41,540 nt of DNA from an uncultured Prevotellaceae bacterium (GCA_902786565.1 CADACW010000030.1:1-41540), one strand, 5' to 3'. Positions 8,497 through 16,732 are shown, counted from the first letter of the stretch. The notes: generated by a model not told the origin, from the letters alone. Made by a program: numbers and translations.

Positions 8497-11298
8497 TCAT
8501 TTGCTGTGCAGCAACCGGCCATCGGGCGTGACGCCGGCGGCCGTCATGCGTATGCGCGTCTCTTTGCCGTTGTTGTAGAAGACGGCATTGAACCGCCCCT
8601 GCTCGTCAGTGACGGCATTCGGATTCCAGTAGAGCGTGCGGCGATAGTCGGCTGGAGCGTCGCCGGCAGCGCGCTGGCTGTAGTCGGGGTGATAGAAATC
8701 TTCGGCCATATTGATGCCGTGGAACAAAATGTGACGGTCGCGATAGCTGGGCTGCACACCCTCGTCGGGGATGAGCTGGAGGTCGACGGTGACATCGGGC
8801 GAGTGGCTTTCGTAGACCATCAGCGAGTCCTCGGTGCGCGGCTCGTAGTCGGTATACACACGGATGTTCTGCAATCGCTTCAACTTGAGCTGCCGGGAGA
8901 GATAATAGGCAGTGCGGTTGGCAGTAAAGAAGCCGGAACGCTCTGCCTCTTCGTTAGAAACAAAGGGGGAGTAGTTGCGGTAATAGGTGTGGCCCTCTAA
9001 GCGCCCATCCACATTGTAGGAGATGCTGCGGTTCATATTGCCGAAAAGATACTTGCACACCTGTACGGGGAACTGGCGCATATCCAGTTTGCCGAAACTG
9101 AGGCCACGGTCGGTGATGTCGTTGTAGAGCTCGTAGGCGTCCATCACGAAAGCCGGCTTATTCCAGTCGACGGCGCGACGCCCACGCCGATGCCCCTTCA
9201 CGTTGATGTTGCCCAATTGGTGGACATCGTTCTCCATCGACCACTCCGAGAGCGTGTCGATCAGCATTTCTTCGGTCCAGTCGGGCTGATGCTTCTCGTA
9301 GTAGGTGTAGTCGTGGGTAAAGATGGGGAAGAACACATCGCGCTTCACATAATAGTCGGGGAAGGCATCCTCATCGTAGATTTTGGCATCTTTGCGTGAA
9401 GCCATGTTCTTCTTGATAGAGTCGTTCTCCTTATAGGCTTTGATGTTCAGGAACGCATCGCCGTAGAATGGCGGCACTTCAAAGAGGAAATGGCCGTTCT
9501 GGGTCTTCTGTGTGCCTCCCACAAACTTGCCGTCGACGGCAATCTCGGCCTCGACCAGCACTTCATGACGCAGATTGCCGTGGTTCACGCCAAGTATGGC
9601 ATTGGCATCCGAAAGGTCACTATAGACAGTCGTTGTAGTGGTTTCTACGGACGCATCTTGGGCAGTTGCCTCTCCAGAGAAGGGGTCGTCGGTTTCTGAT
9701 TGCTCGTCTGTGACCTTGCTGCTGCAGTAGCGGCCAAACTGCCAGTCGGTTATCTCTTCGATGCCTGGAGGCGGATTACCGGGCAGGTCGCCAACGGGAA
9801 TGATGCCAAGCATCTTGTAGACCGACCCTTCCAAAGTGAGCGTATGCTCCGGCTGGTAGCGCATGGGGCGCTCGGCTTCGGCCAGTTCCTCCCATTTGTA
9901 GCGCCGCCAACCCTGCACCATCATCAGGAGGTCCAAGTGACTGCGGTGAAGGGAGTCGTCGGCCTCAAAGTAGTGCGACGGATAGGCAATGAAACCCCGC
10001 AAATCGCTGGAGAGCAGCAGGTCGGTCATCAGATTGCCGTCATTGTAGGTGGGCTCGTCGGTATAGGTGTCGTGGACAGCCAGCGAGAAAACAGTCGGCT
10101 GGTTGACGCCATGCAACTGTACTGGCACCTCGATGCGCTGGTAGGGAGAATAGGTGTTGTTCTTCTCGATTTCTGCTGTGACAAGGTCGCCGTCGTGGTC
10201 GTGGTGGTTCACAAAGAACAGGCGGTCGGCCAGGATTGCCCCTTCGTCGTTGAAGAGCGTGAGGTCGCACACACCCGTCGGCAACTGGTCAAAAGGAATG
10301 TCTATAGTGACGGCGGAACTGCCTTGGGAGAGTTCAGGCAACTGCTTGAAATAGTACAACTTTCCCCTGCACGTGACAGATATGGCAAAGTCGTTGGTCG
10401 GCATCAAACCTGCTGCCACGATGGTCAGGCTACTGCCTTCCAGTCTGACGGTGGCACCTCTGTCCTTGGCATTTGGCAGGGTGAATGAGTAGTCCTTGTT
10501 CCGGAACTTGAATTGTGCTTTGGCGGGACGCATGCCCGGCGTGACCAGGAAAGTGCCACGCCCCATATAGCCCGTCTTGATGTCGGTACTGGTGCCGTCG
10601 GCAAAAGCCAGCTTCCCCTTGATGCTGACAGCCTCTCCGTTTTGGTCGCAAGCTTCGAAGGCCACACGGTTTTCCACGCCCTCCACGAGATTGCCCCCTT
10701 CCGGATAGAAGGTGACAATCAGCTCGTCCTTCTTCTGGCGGGGAACACGCGTCTTGGGGCGCTGGTACATACGGCGGGCATCGTAGTCGCCCGGAGTGTC
10801 AGGCTTGCTGTAGATGGGCAAGACCCGGGAATAGAGGCCATCCCAGACGCGATAATAGTCGGCTGCCATCTGCTTGCTGTAAAACCACCAGGTCTCGTCG
10901 GTACGGTAATAATGGGGATGCACATTGAAATTGAGCATCCACCGGGTGTAGGCCCTCAGTTCATAATAGCCACTATAAAGGGAGTCGCGAAGGGCAAACT
11001 GCCCGCAAGTGTAGCCCTTGCCGCTGACAACGATGGTCTGACGCTCGACGAGCAGGCCGTCTGGCGACAACAGCTCCACGTAGAGCAGTCGGCTCATATC
11101 GGTGGGCTGCAGATTGTCGGCACGCACTACGTATGCCTTATACCACAATGTGTCGCCCACGAAATAGCATTGGTTGTCAGTGTGTATATATACTTTCTCC
11201 TGAACTTGCGAGGCACCGCCCTGCTCAAGTGCCTGGCGGATGTCGAGAACCGATCCTGCCTGGGCTGAAACGAGGGGCCACAGCAGGGCTAAAGTCAT
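8497..11298 (-). CDS. Large MG2-domain envelope protein
   Basis: A 933-aa protein starting at the ATG at 11298. The first residues, MTLALLWPLVSAQAGS, form a short signal peptide, so it is exported. The reading frame is open back to 11397, but that extension runs through the promoter of the opposite DUF3467 gene. Residues about 25-120 contain KVYIHTDNQCYFVGDTLWYKAY and YELRAYTRWM, typical of the macroglobulin-like MG2 domain in large Bacteroidetes surface proteins. Several beta-rich segments follow, and near the C-terminus a region ending QGRFNAVFYNNGKETRIRM. Such proteins resemble TonB-receptor-associated or alpha-2-macroglobulin-like envelope proteins. The specific role is unknown and no SusC/SusD pair is nearby. 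Confidence 0.75.
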   Translation of the reverse strand: MTLALLWPLVSAQAGSVLDIRQALEQGGASQVQEKVYIHTDNQCYFVGDTLWYKAYVVRADNLQPTDMSRLLYVELLSPDGLLVERQTIVVSGKGYTCGQFALRDSLYSGYYELRAYTRWMLNFNVHPHYYRTDETWWFYSKQMAADYYRVWDGLYSRVLPIYSKPDTPGDYDARRMYQRPKTRVPRQKKDELIVTFYPEGGNLVEGVENRVAFEACDQNGEAVSIKGKLAFADGTSTDIKTGYMGRGTFLVTPGMRPAKAQFKFRNKDYSFTLPNAKDRGATVRLEGSSLTIVAAGLMPTNDFAISVTCRGKLYYFKQLPELSQGSSAVTIDIPFDQLPTGVCDLTLFNDEGAILADRLFFVNHHDHDGDLVTAEIEKNNTYSPYQRIEVPVQLHGVNQPTVFSLAVHDTYTDEPTYNDGNLMTDLLLSSDLRGFIAYPSHYFEADDSLHRSHLDLLMMVQGWRRYKWEELAEAERPMRYQPEHTLTLEGSVYKMLGIIPVGDLPGNPPPGIEEITDWQFGRYCSSKVTDEQSETDDPFSGEATAQDASVETTTTTVYSDLSDANAILGVNHGNLRHEVLVEAEIAVDGKFVGGTQKTQNGHFLFEVPPFYGDAFLNIKAYKENDSIKKNMASRKDAKIYDEDAFPDYYVKRDVFFPIFTHDYTYYEKHQPDWTEEMLIDTLSEWSMENDVHQLGNINVKGHRRGRRAVDWNKPAFVMDAYELYNDITDRGLSFGKLDMRQFPVQVCKYLFGNMNRSISYNVDGRLEGHTYYRNYSPFVSNEEAERSGFFTANRTAYYLSRQLKLKRLQNIRVYTDYEPRTEDSLMVYESHSPDVTVDLQLIPDEGVQPSYRDRHILFHGINMAEDFYHPDYSQRAAGDAPADYRRTLYWNPNAVTDEQGRFNAVFYNNGKETRIRMTAAGVTPDGRLLHSK

Positions 11299-11301
11299 TT
11301 T

Positions 11302-11345
11302 TTTCCACAGATTGTTTGTGGAAAGGAAAAAAAGTAGTACCTTTG
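11302..11345 (+). promoter_or_regulatory. Promoter of the DUF3467 gene with an embedded hairpin
   Basis: The -7 box TACCTTTG lies at 11338-11345 and a TTTG -33 box at 11315-11318, spaced 19 nt, a very good match. An 8-bp inverted repeat (TTTCCACA 11302-11309, TGTGGAAA 11317-11324) covers the -33 box. It also lies at the start of the oppositely oriented MG2-type gene, so a bound protein could affect both. Confidence 0.75.
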
Positions 11346-11441
11346 CAGACCCTACACCGAAGGTTCGGCACGTGGAAGCCAGAATTTGTGAAAACATTTT
11401 ATTATAACAAACCTATTTATTTAAATTTAAACATTAAGATT

Positions 11442-11768
11442 ATGAACGAGAAAGAACAGAAGCAGCAAGGGCTGCAAATAGAACTGACACCGGAAAAAGC
11501 CCAGGGCGAATACGCTAACTTTGCCATCATCACTCACTCATCGTCGGAGTTTATCGTAGATTTCGCACGTATGCTGCCCGGTCTTCAGAAGGCTCAGGTG
11601 CGCAGCCGTGTCATCCTGGCTCCGGAGCACGCCAAGCGTCTGCTGGGTGCACTTCAGGAAAACATTATGCGCTACGAGCGCAACTTCGGCCAAATCAAGA
11701 TGCCCGAAGCACAGCAGCAGGGTCCCCGCACCATTGCTCCCTTCGGTTCCGGCAAGGGCGACGCATAA
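11442..11768 (+). CDS. DUF3467 family protein
   Basis: A 108-aa soluble protein. The start at 11442 (MNEKEQKQQGLQIELTPEKA) follows a clear promoter and a leader of about 90 nt. The segments ANFAIITHSSSEFIVDFARM and VILAPEHAKRLLGALQENI are characteristic of DUF3467, a small family widespread in Bacteroidetes whose function is not established. Short family members of this size are normal. It is monocistronic here and ends 2 nt before the convergent membrane-protein gene. Confidence 0.88.
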   Translation: MNEKEQKQQGLQIELTPEKAQGEYANFAIITHSSSEFIVDFARMLPGLQKAQVRSRVILAPEHAKRLLGALQENIMRYERNFGQIKMPEAQQQGPRTIAPFGSGKGDA

Positions 11769-11770
11769 GA

Positions 11771-12253
11771 TTAGCTGCTCTGCTCCCAGGCCAGAAGTGC
11801 CTTGATGAAGGTCTCGCAGGGATTGTTGCGGAACTCACGGGCGCGAAAAGCCTCGATACACTGGTAGACGAGACAGATGAGCGCACAGACAAGAAAGGCC
11901 GTGGCATAGGCATAAAAACCTGTGTCACGACCTTTTATTAAAAGGCTGAACAGTGCCACAGGAAGGGCGAAAGCCAAAACGAGAATGAGAAGACGGTTCT
12001 TCTTCCACGATGCCTTGAAATTCTCGAATTTCTGCTTGCGCTCCAGATATGCCTCAAACTGCTCCTCAGTAATGCCGTAGTTTCCTATTTTGGGCAAGGT
12101 GGGGTCGTCTTTATGGTCGGTACGAATATCCCATATACGCCCCTGAAGCGACTCCAAGTTAATTGGCTCTATGTATGAACGATCTATTTGAAACACGGTA
12201 TTGACAATTAAGCGTTCAGAATAAATGTAGGGTGGATTAAATTCAAAATTCAA
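11771..12253 (-). CDS. Small two-transmembrane protein of unknown function, TTG start
   Basis: A 160-aa protein I do not recognise. It has a polar N-terminal half (about residues 1-83) and two hydrophobic helices (about 86-110 and 115-137, including LLILVLAFALPVALFSLLI), then a short cytosolic-looking tail. The only plausible start is TTG at 12253, which lies inside a heptanucleotide repeat; there is an in-frame stop two codons upstream and no ATG before the first membrane helix. The N-terminus may have been altered by growth of the repeat. It follows galK by 96 nt on the same strand and could be read from the galK promoter. Confidence 0.6.
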   Translation of the reverse strand: MNFEFNPPYIYSERLIVNTVFQIDRSYIEPINLESLQGRIWDIRTDHKDDPTLPKIGNYGITEEQFEAYLERKQKFENFKASWKKNRLLILVLAFALPVALFSLLIKGRDTGFYAYATAFLVCALICLVYQCIEAFRAREFRNNPCETFIKALLAWEQSS

Positions 12254-12271
12254 AATTCAAAATTGAAAATT
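12244..12271. repeat. Heptanucleotide tandem repeat at a start codon
   Basis: Three exact CAAAATT units (12244-12250, 12251-12257, 12258-12264) are followed by a GAAAATT variant (12265-12271). On the minus strand they read AATTTTG and supply the TTG start of the membrane-protein gene. The unit length is not a multiple of three, so gain or loss of a copy shifts the frame. Related TTCAATCTTCAATTCTCAAT sequence lies at 12320-12339. Confidence 0.85.
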
Positions 12272-12349
12272 GAAGACCGAAGATCTGCAGTCTTGCTACG
12301 CGCAAGTCCTTTCCCAATCTTCAATCTTCAATTCTCAATCGCCAGTCAG

Positions 12350-13516
12350 TTATGCCAATTTACGTGAGCCGTCGCCGATGACCACATCGATGACTTCGGG
12401 CTCATGGCCATACTTGGCGGCAAACTTTGACTTGGCGTCGGCGATGAACTTGTTGTAGAGGTCGGCACGAACCAGATTGATGGTGCATCCACCGAAGCCA
12501 CCACCCATGATGCGGCTGCCGGTGACGCCATTTTCCTTGGCCAGGTCGTTCAGATAGTCCAGCTCCTCGCAAGAGACCTCGTACTCCTTCGAGAGTCCGT
12601 AGTGGGTCTCATACATCTTCTGGCCCACGGTCTCGTAGTCGCCCTCAAGCAGAGCGTCGCAGACTGCCAGCACGCGGTCCTTCTCGCCCAGCACAAAGTG
12701 TGCGCGGGTGTAATCCTCTTCGCCAACTTCGGCACGGACCTCCTCCAGCTGCTCCCAAGTGCAGTCGCGCAGTGTCTCGAACTTGCCTTCGGGGTGCTTG
12801 GCCTGGATATGCTTCACCACATTTTCGCAGGAGTTGCGGCGGTCGTTATAGGGCGAACCGGCCAGTTCGTGCTTCACCTTGCTGTTGAGCAGCACCAGAC
12901 GGTAGCCATCGGGCTTGAAGGGGAAGTACTCGAACTCGCGGCTACGGCAATCGAGGCGCATCAGGCAGCCTGCCTTGCCAAAGACGGAGGCGAACTGGTC
13001 CATGATTCCGCAGTTCACGCCGCAATAGTTGTGCTCAGTAGCCTGCCCGGCAAGCACCATGTCCCACTGGCTCACCTTGTTCTCGCCGAAGATATCGTTC
13101 AGACCGCAGGCGAAGCAGCTCTCCATAGCAGCCGACGACGACATACCGGCACCGAGGGGCACATCGCCGGCAAAGGCGATATTGAAGCCCTTCACGGGAA
13201 CGCCCAGTTTTTGGAACTCTTTGGCAATGCCATAGATATAACGTGCCCAGGAGGCTTTCGGGCCAGCAGGATCATTCAAGTGGAAGTCCACACGGTCCTT
13301 CAAGTCGATAGCATAAGCCATCACTGTGTCCTCAGTTCCGTTGGCACGCATCTCGGCCATAATGCCCTTGTCTACTGCGCCGGGGAACACGAACCCGCCG
13401 TTATAGTCGGTATGCTCACCAATGAGGTTAATACGTCCGGGAGATGCATATACATTGCCGGTTTTGCCATCAAAATGCTTGATGAAGCGACTTCTTACGA
13501 ATTCAATTTCCATCAT
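12350..13516 (-). CDS. galK: Galactokinase
   Basis: A 388-aa GHMP-family kinase that phosphorylates galactose at C1 using ATP. The galactokinase signature GRINLIGEHTDYNGG lies near residue 28. The phosphate-binding GHMP motif is seen in PLGAGMSSSAAMES, with the C-terminal motif IMGGGFGGCTINLV. The start could be ATG 13516 or 13513. A good promoter lies upstream at 13587-13617. Its pathway partners galM and a sugar transporter are at 6045-8399 on the other strand, and galT and galE are not in the window. Confidence 0.96.
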   Translation of the reverse strand: MMEIEFVRSRFIKHFDGKTGNVYASPGRINLIGEHTDYNGGFVFPGAVDKGIMAEMRANGTEDTVMAYAIDLKDRVDFHLNDPAGPKASWARYIYGIAKEFQKLGVPVKGFNIAFAGDVPLGAGMSSSAAMESCFACGLNDIFGENKVSQWDMVLAGQATEHNYCGVNCGIMDQFASVFGKAGCLMRLDCRSREFEYFPFKPDGYRLVLLNSKVKHELAGSPYNDRRNSCENVVKHIQAKHPEGKFETLRDCTWEQLEEVRAEVGEEDYTRAHFVLGEKDRVLAVCDALLEGDYETVGQKMYETHYGLSKEYEVSCEELDYLNDLAKENGVTGSRIMGGGFGGCTINLVRADLYNKFIADAKSKFAAKYGHEPEVIDVVIGDGSRKLA

Positions 13517-13586
13517 TTTCTTTAGGTTTTGATTTTTGTAAATTAGGGTTTAATGAGTATTGTCTCTAAATAAATATATGTCGCTG

Positions 13587-13617
13587 CAAAGTTACACATA
13601 AAAAATAAAATCACAAA
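13587..13617 (-). promoter_or_regulatory. galK promoter
   Basis: On the minus strand TAACTTTG (13587-13594) is the -7 box and TTTG (13614-13617) the -33 box, spaced 19 nt. The galK start lies about 70 nt downstream. Confidence 0.75.
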
Positions 13618-13643
13618 ACTTTTGGCGGTTTAATTTAACTGAA

Positions 13644-13675
13644 CACAAAAAAAGAGAGTCATTACGACTCTCTTT
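13644..13675 (-). terminator. Terminator of tRNA-Ser
   Basis: AAAGAGAGTC (13651-13660) pairs with GACTCTCTTT (13666-13675) around a 5-nt loop. Read on the minus strand it follows the tRNA 3' end by 8 nt and continues into a T-run. Confidence 0.85.
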
Positions 13676-13683
13676 ATGAACTT

Positions 13684-13773
13684 TGGCGGAAGCTGGGGGA
13701 TTCGAACCCCCGGTACGGGAACCCGTACGGCAGTTTAGCAAACTGCTGGTTTCAGCCACTCACCCAAACTTCC
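13684..13773 (-). tRNA. tRNA-Ser (anticodon GCU)
   Basis: A 90-nt class II tRNA. The acceptor stem GGAAGTT (ending at 13773) pairs with AGCTTCC, followed by discriminator G and an encoded CCA (13684-13686). The anticodon arm CAGTTTGCTAAACTG exposes GCU, which reads AGC/AGU. A long variable arm (GTACGGG...CCCGTAC) and the GGTTCGAATCC T-arm confirm a serine tRNA. Confidence 0.97.
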
Positions 13774-13821
13774 CTGGCTTCCTTTTTGTACGCCAAAAAA
13801 CGTTTTCTCTCAAACGCGGTG

Positions 13822-13853
13822 CAAAGGTACAACTATTTTTTTTCCCTTGCAAA
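13822..13853 (-). promoter_or_regulatory. Promoter of tRNA-Ser
   Basis: On the minus strand TACCTTTG (13822-13829) and TTTG (13850-13853) are spaced 20 nt. The tRNA 5' end lies about 50 nt downstream. Confidence 0.8.
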
Positions 13854-13924
13854 TTTTTTACGTTTTTTTTCTCTATAATGACAAAAAAAGACGAAAAAGA
13901 GAGGGAAACGGCAGTCAAGGGGTG

Positions 13925-15250
13925 TCAAATGGCCTGTCCAAAGAGCGTGGCGCTGGTGCTGCCGGCGATTTTGACACGCACTGTTTCGCCTATATGGTGC
14001 TGGCCCTTGTCAAATACCACCATCTTGTTCTGGGAGGTCCGGCCGCACAACTGCTCCCGGCTGCGTTTTGAGAAACCCTCCACCAGCACGTCGAACTCCT
14101 GCCCCTCGTCCTTGCGGTTTTGCTGCGCGGAGATTTCAGTCTGCAAAGCAATCATCTCGTTCAACCGGCTCAACTTCAACTCTTCCGGCACATCGTCGGG
14201 CAGATGTTTCGAGGCGTAAGTGCCCGGCCGCTGGCTATACTTGAACATGAAGGCGGCATCGTAGCCCACCTCGCGCATCAGACTTAATGAGAGTTGATGG
14301 TCCTCCTCAGTTTCTGAATGATAGCCCACAAAGATGTCGGTAGTGATGCTACAGTCGGGAATGATGCGACGGATGGCCTCCACACGGCCTAAATACCACT
14401 CACGCGTGTACTTCCTGTTCATCAGTGCCAGTATACGGTTGGACCCACTCTGTACGGGCAGATGGATATGATGGCACACATTGGGCATTTCGGCAATGAC
14501 GCGCAATGTTTCATCGCTCATGTCCTTAGGATGCGAAGTGGTGAACCTCACTCGCAAACCCGGCGCCTGCTCGGCCACAAGGCGCAGCAACTGGGGGAAG
14601 TCCACTCCTGACTGGGACTGGCGCTCATCTGCGGCCTTATATGAATTGACATTCTGCCCAAGCAGGGTCACCTCTTTATAGCCACGGTCACGTAAATCGC
14701 ACACCTCTTTTAATATACTATTCACGTCGCGGCTGCGCTCGCGTCCGCGTGTGTAAGGCACGATGCAGTAGTGGCAGAAGTTGTTGCAGCCTCTCATTAT
14801 GCTCACAAAGCCACCAATGCTGCGGCCTATGCTCATACGCTGTGGAACCACGTCACGATAGGTCTCGGTGGCCGAGAGCTCCACGTCGATGGCTTTCTGG
14901 CCCATTTCAGCCTGTGCCACCAAATGAGGAAGCGACAGGTAACTGTCAGGGCCTGCCACCACATCGGCACCATATTCATTGAGCAACTGCTCCTTGACAC
15001 GTTCAGCCATACAGCCCAAAACGCCGATGATGAAGGGTCTTTTTGACTTCAGGCTCCTCAGTTCTGCCAACCTGTGGATAATCTTCTGCTCGGCATTGTC
15101 ACGCACGGAACAAGTGTTCAGGAAAACAGCATCGGCATTGTCTATGTGCTCGCAGGTCTCGTAGTGGGCCATTTTCATCACCGAAGCCACCACCTCCGAG
15201 TCGGCCACATTCATCTGGCAACCGTATGTCTCAATATAAAGATGTTTCAT
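13925..15250 (-). CDS. miaB: tRNA-2-methylthio-N6-dimethylallyladenosine synthase MiaB
   Basis: A 441-aa radical-SAM methylthiotransferase that turns i6A37 into ms2i6A37 in tRNAs reading UNN codons. It has the N-terminal UPF0004 domain (ETYGCQMNVADSE, whose Cys helps hold the auxiliary cluster), the radical-SAM CxxxCxxC motif in MRGCNNFCHYCIVPYTRGRE, and a C-terminal TRAM domain. ATG 15250 is the natural start. It sits alone, with tRNA-Ser(GCU) downstream on the same strand; that tRNA is not an expected MiaB substrate, so the adjacency carries no functional weight. Confidence 0.96.
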   Translation of the reverse strand: MKHLYIETYGCQMNVADSEVVASVMKMAHYETCEHIDNADAVFLNTCSVRDNAEQKIIHRLAELRSLKSKRPFIIGVLGCMAERVKEQLLNEYGADVVAGPDSYLSLPHLVAQAEMGQKAIDVELSATETYRDVVPQRMSIGRSIGGFVSIMRGCNNFCHYCIVPYTRGRERSRDVNSILKEVCDLRDRGYKEVTLLGQNVNSYKAADERQSQSGVDFPQLLRLVAEQAPGLRVRFTTSHPKDMSDETLRVIAEMPNVCHHIHLPVQSGSNRILALMNRKYTREWYLGRVEAIRRIIPDCSITTDIFVGYHSETEEDHQLSLSLMREVGYDAAFMFKYSQRPGTYASKHLPDDVPEELKLSRLNEMIALQTEISAQQNRKDEGQEFDVLVEGFSKRSREQLCGRTSQNKMVVFDKGQHHIGETVRVKIAGSTSATLFGQAI

Positions 15251-15272
15251 AAATTTCTTTTTGTTGACGCTG

Positions 15273-15280
15273 CAAAATTA
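15273..15280 (-). promoter_or_regulatory. -7 box of miaB promoter
   Basis: TAATTTTG on the minus strand matches TAnnTTTG and lies 22 nt before the miaB start codon. The upstream box is poorly matched. Confidence 0.55.
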
Positions 15281-15418
15281 CTAATATTCGGGCAAAAAAG
15301 AGCAATTTTTAATTCCTATTTAATGCTATTTAGCGATATGCAGGCCTTAAACCCTAAAAAATGCTTAAAAGAAGAGGCGTTTTGCTGTCTGCCACACCGC
15401 CAATAGCATTTTTTTGAC

Positions 15419-15426
15419 TAATTTTG
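15419..15426 (+). promoter_or_regulatory. -7 box of ABC ATPase promoter
   Basis: TAATTTTG, followed by CAG, matches the TAnnTTTGC form and lies 28 nt before the ATPase start. No convincing -33 TTTG is seen at the right spacing. Confidence 0.55.
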
Positions 15427-15454
15427 CAGAGGAATCAGAGAAAGACACCAATAT

Positions 15455-16153
15455 ATGATAGAAATAAGCAATCTCAAAAAAAACTTTGCCACCACCACGG
15501 CCTGCGACATAGAGTCGTTTCGCATCAACGATGGCGAAGTGCTTGGCCTCGTGGGCAACAATGGAGCGGGAAAAACCACACTCTTCCGTATGCTGCTCGA
15601 CCTTCTCAAGCCCGACAGCGGGTACGTGACCATCGACGGCATCAATCCTGCAGAAAGCGAGGAATGGAAACAATTCACTGGCGCTTATATAGACGAAGGA
15701 TTTCTCATCGACTTCCTCACTCCCGAAGAATACTTTTCGTTTCTTGGAAAAATCAGCGGCATCGACCAAACAGAGATGGACAGACGCCTGGCACAGTTCC
15801 AGCATTTTGCCGGCGGTGAGGTGTTCGGCCAGCGTAAGCTGATCCGCAATCTTTCGGCAGGCAACAAACAGAAAGTGGGCATTATATCGGCCCTCATCCG
15901 CCAGCAGCGGCTGGTGATTCTCGACGAACCTTTCAATTTCCTTGACCCCACCAGTCAGGTGGTGCTCAAGCGCATGCTCACCGACTATGCTTCACAAACA
16001 GGTGCCACGCTGCTCATCAGCAGCCATAACCTGCAACACACCATAGAAATCAGCACACGTATTGCCCTGCTGGAAAAAGGAAACATCATCAGAGACCTGC
16101 CCAATGACAATCTGGCAGCAAAAGACGAGCTGACGAACTACTTTGGCGAGTAA
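15455..16153 (+). CDS. ABC transporter ATP-binding protein
   Basis: A 232-aa ATPase subunit that would power an inner-membrane transporter. Walker A is LVGNNGAGKTTLFRML (about residues 32-47), the signature is LSAGNKQKVG in place of the usual LSGGQ, and Walker B is RLVILDEPFNFLDP with the catalytic Glu. A switch His is present in ISSHNLQH. Length and motifs are complete. No permease gene lies next to it: miaB is divergent on one side and the HU-family gene lies on the other. The partner must be encoded elsewhere, and the substrate is unknown. Confidence 0.9.
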   Translation: MIEISNLKKNFATTTACDIESFRINDGEVLGLVGNNGAGKTTLFRMLLDLLKPDSGYVTIDGINPAESEEWKQFTGAYIDEGFLIDFLTPEEYFSFLGKISGIDQTEMDRRLAQFQHFAGGEVFGQRKLIRNLSAGNKQKVGIISALIRQQRLVILDEPFNFLDPTSQVVLKRMLTDYASQTGATLLISSHNLQHTIEISTRIALLEKGNIIRDLPNDNLAAKDELTNYFGE

Positions 16154-16210
16154 TAAATGGGTGGAAAAACGGGAAAATGCACTCTGTTTAGAAAAAAAAT
16201 CTAAAAATAT

Positions 16211-16241
16211 TTTCTTATCAGACTGAAAATGAGTACCTTTG
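16211..16241 (+). promoter_or_regulatory. Promoter of the HU-family gene
   Basis: TACCTTTG at 16234-16241 is an exact -7 box with TTTC at 16211-16214 spaced 19 nt. The start codon lies 44 nt downstream. Confidence 0.7.
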
Positions 16242-16285
16242 CACCCTAAATTTTGGAACACATTTAAAAAAAGGTATAAAGAATT

Positions 16286-16567
16286 ATGACAAAAGCAGAA
16301 ATAGTCAAGTCAATTTCAACGCAGACCGGTATTGGTTCAAAAGAGGTTCTGGCCGTAGTTGAGTCATTCATGGAAGAGATACGAATGAGTCTGGCAAACA
16401 ACAAGGAGAACGTCTATCTGCGTGGTTTCGGGAGCTTCATCGTGAAGCACCGCGCACAGAAGACCGCTCGCAACATATCCAAGAACACCACTCTGGTTAT
16501 CGAAGCCCACGACCTGCCCGCCTTCAAACCCTGCAAGAGTTTCATGAACCGAATGGTTCAGGACTAA
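16286..16567 (+). CDS. HU/IHF-family DNA-binding protein
   Basis: A 93-aa nucleoid-associated protein of family-typical length. It opens MTKAEIVKSISTQTGI and has the arm region VYLRGFGSFIVKHRAQKTARN with GFGSF, followed by the C-terminal stretch DLPAFKPCKSFMNRM. It should dimerise and bend DNA. It stands behind its own promoter and is followed after 51 nt by the very basic mS38-like small gene, likely on the same transcript. Bacteroidetes carry several paralogues, so I do not assign a gene symbol. Confidence 0.93.
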   Translation: MTKAEIVKSISTQTGIGSKEVLAVVESFMEEIRMSLANNKENVYLRGFGSFIVKHRAQKTARNISKNTTLVIEAHDLPAFKPCKSFMNRMVQD

Positions 16568-16618
16568 CGAGAAAGAGGGAAAAGTATTTTAACATTAAAC
16601 ATAAAACATTTTACAATT

Positions 16619-16708
16619 ATGCCAAACGGAAAAAAGAAAAAGGGCCACAAGATGGCAACTCACAAGCGTAAGAAGAGACTGCGCAAGAATCGTCACAAGA
16701 GCAAATAA
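16619..16708 (+). CDS. 29-aa AURKAIP1/COX24 (mS38)-like very basic small protein
   Basis: ATG at 16619 opens a 29-residue ORF containing the core HKMATHKRKKRLRKNRHKSK, with more than half of its residues Lys or Arg. From memory this matches the short Bacteroidetes proteins annotated as AURKAIP1/COX24-domain proteins, named after the mitochondrial ribosomal protein mS38. It is probably a small ribosome-associated protein; that is inference from resemblance and charge. It lies between the HU-family gene and rng, followed by a terminator hairpin at 16733-16775. Its size makes it easy to miss in automated annotation. Confidence 0.78.
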   Translation: MPNGKKKKGHKMATHKRKKRLRKNRHKSK

Positions 16709-16732
16709 GCTCTCATGACAAAAGAGATGGAA

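Noticed and set aside
10513-11268. Long plus-strand ORF of 251 codons, and other long ORFs antisense to the MG2-type gene
   Set aside because: They lie wholly opposite a gene with signal peptide, domain motifs and normal length. GC-rich codon use creates long antisense frames throughout this window.
13683-14219. A 178-codon plus-strand ORF beginning MAEAGGFEPPVREP
   Set aside because: It runs through tRNA-Ser on the opposite strand; the AGGFEPP start is the well-known false translation of the complement of a class II tRNA gene. The rest lies antisense to miaB.
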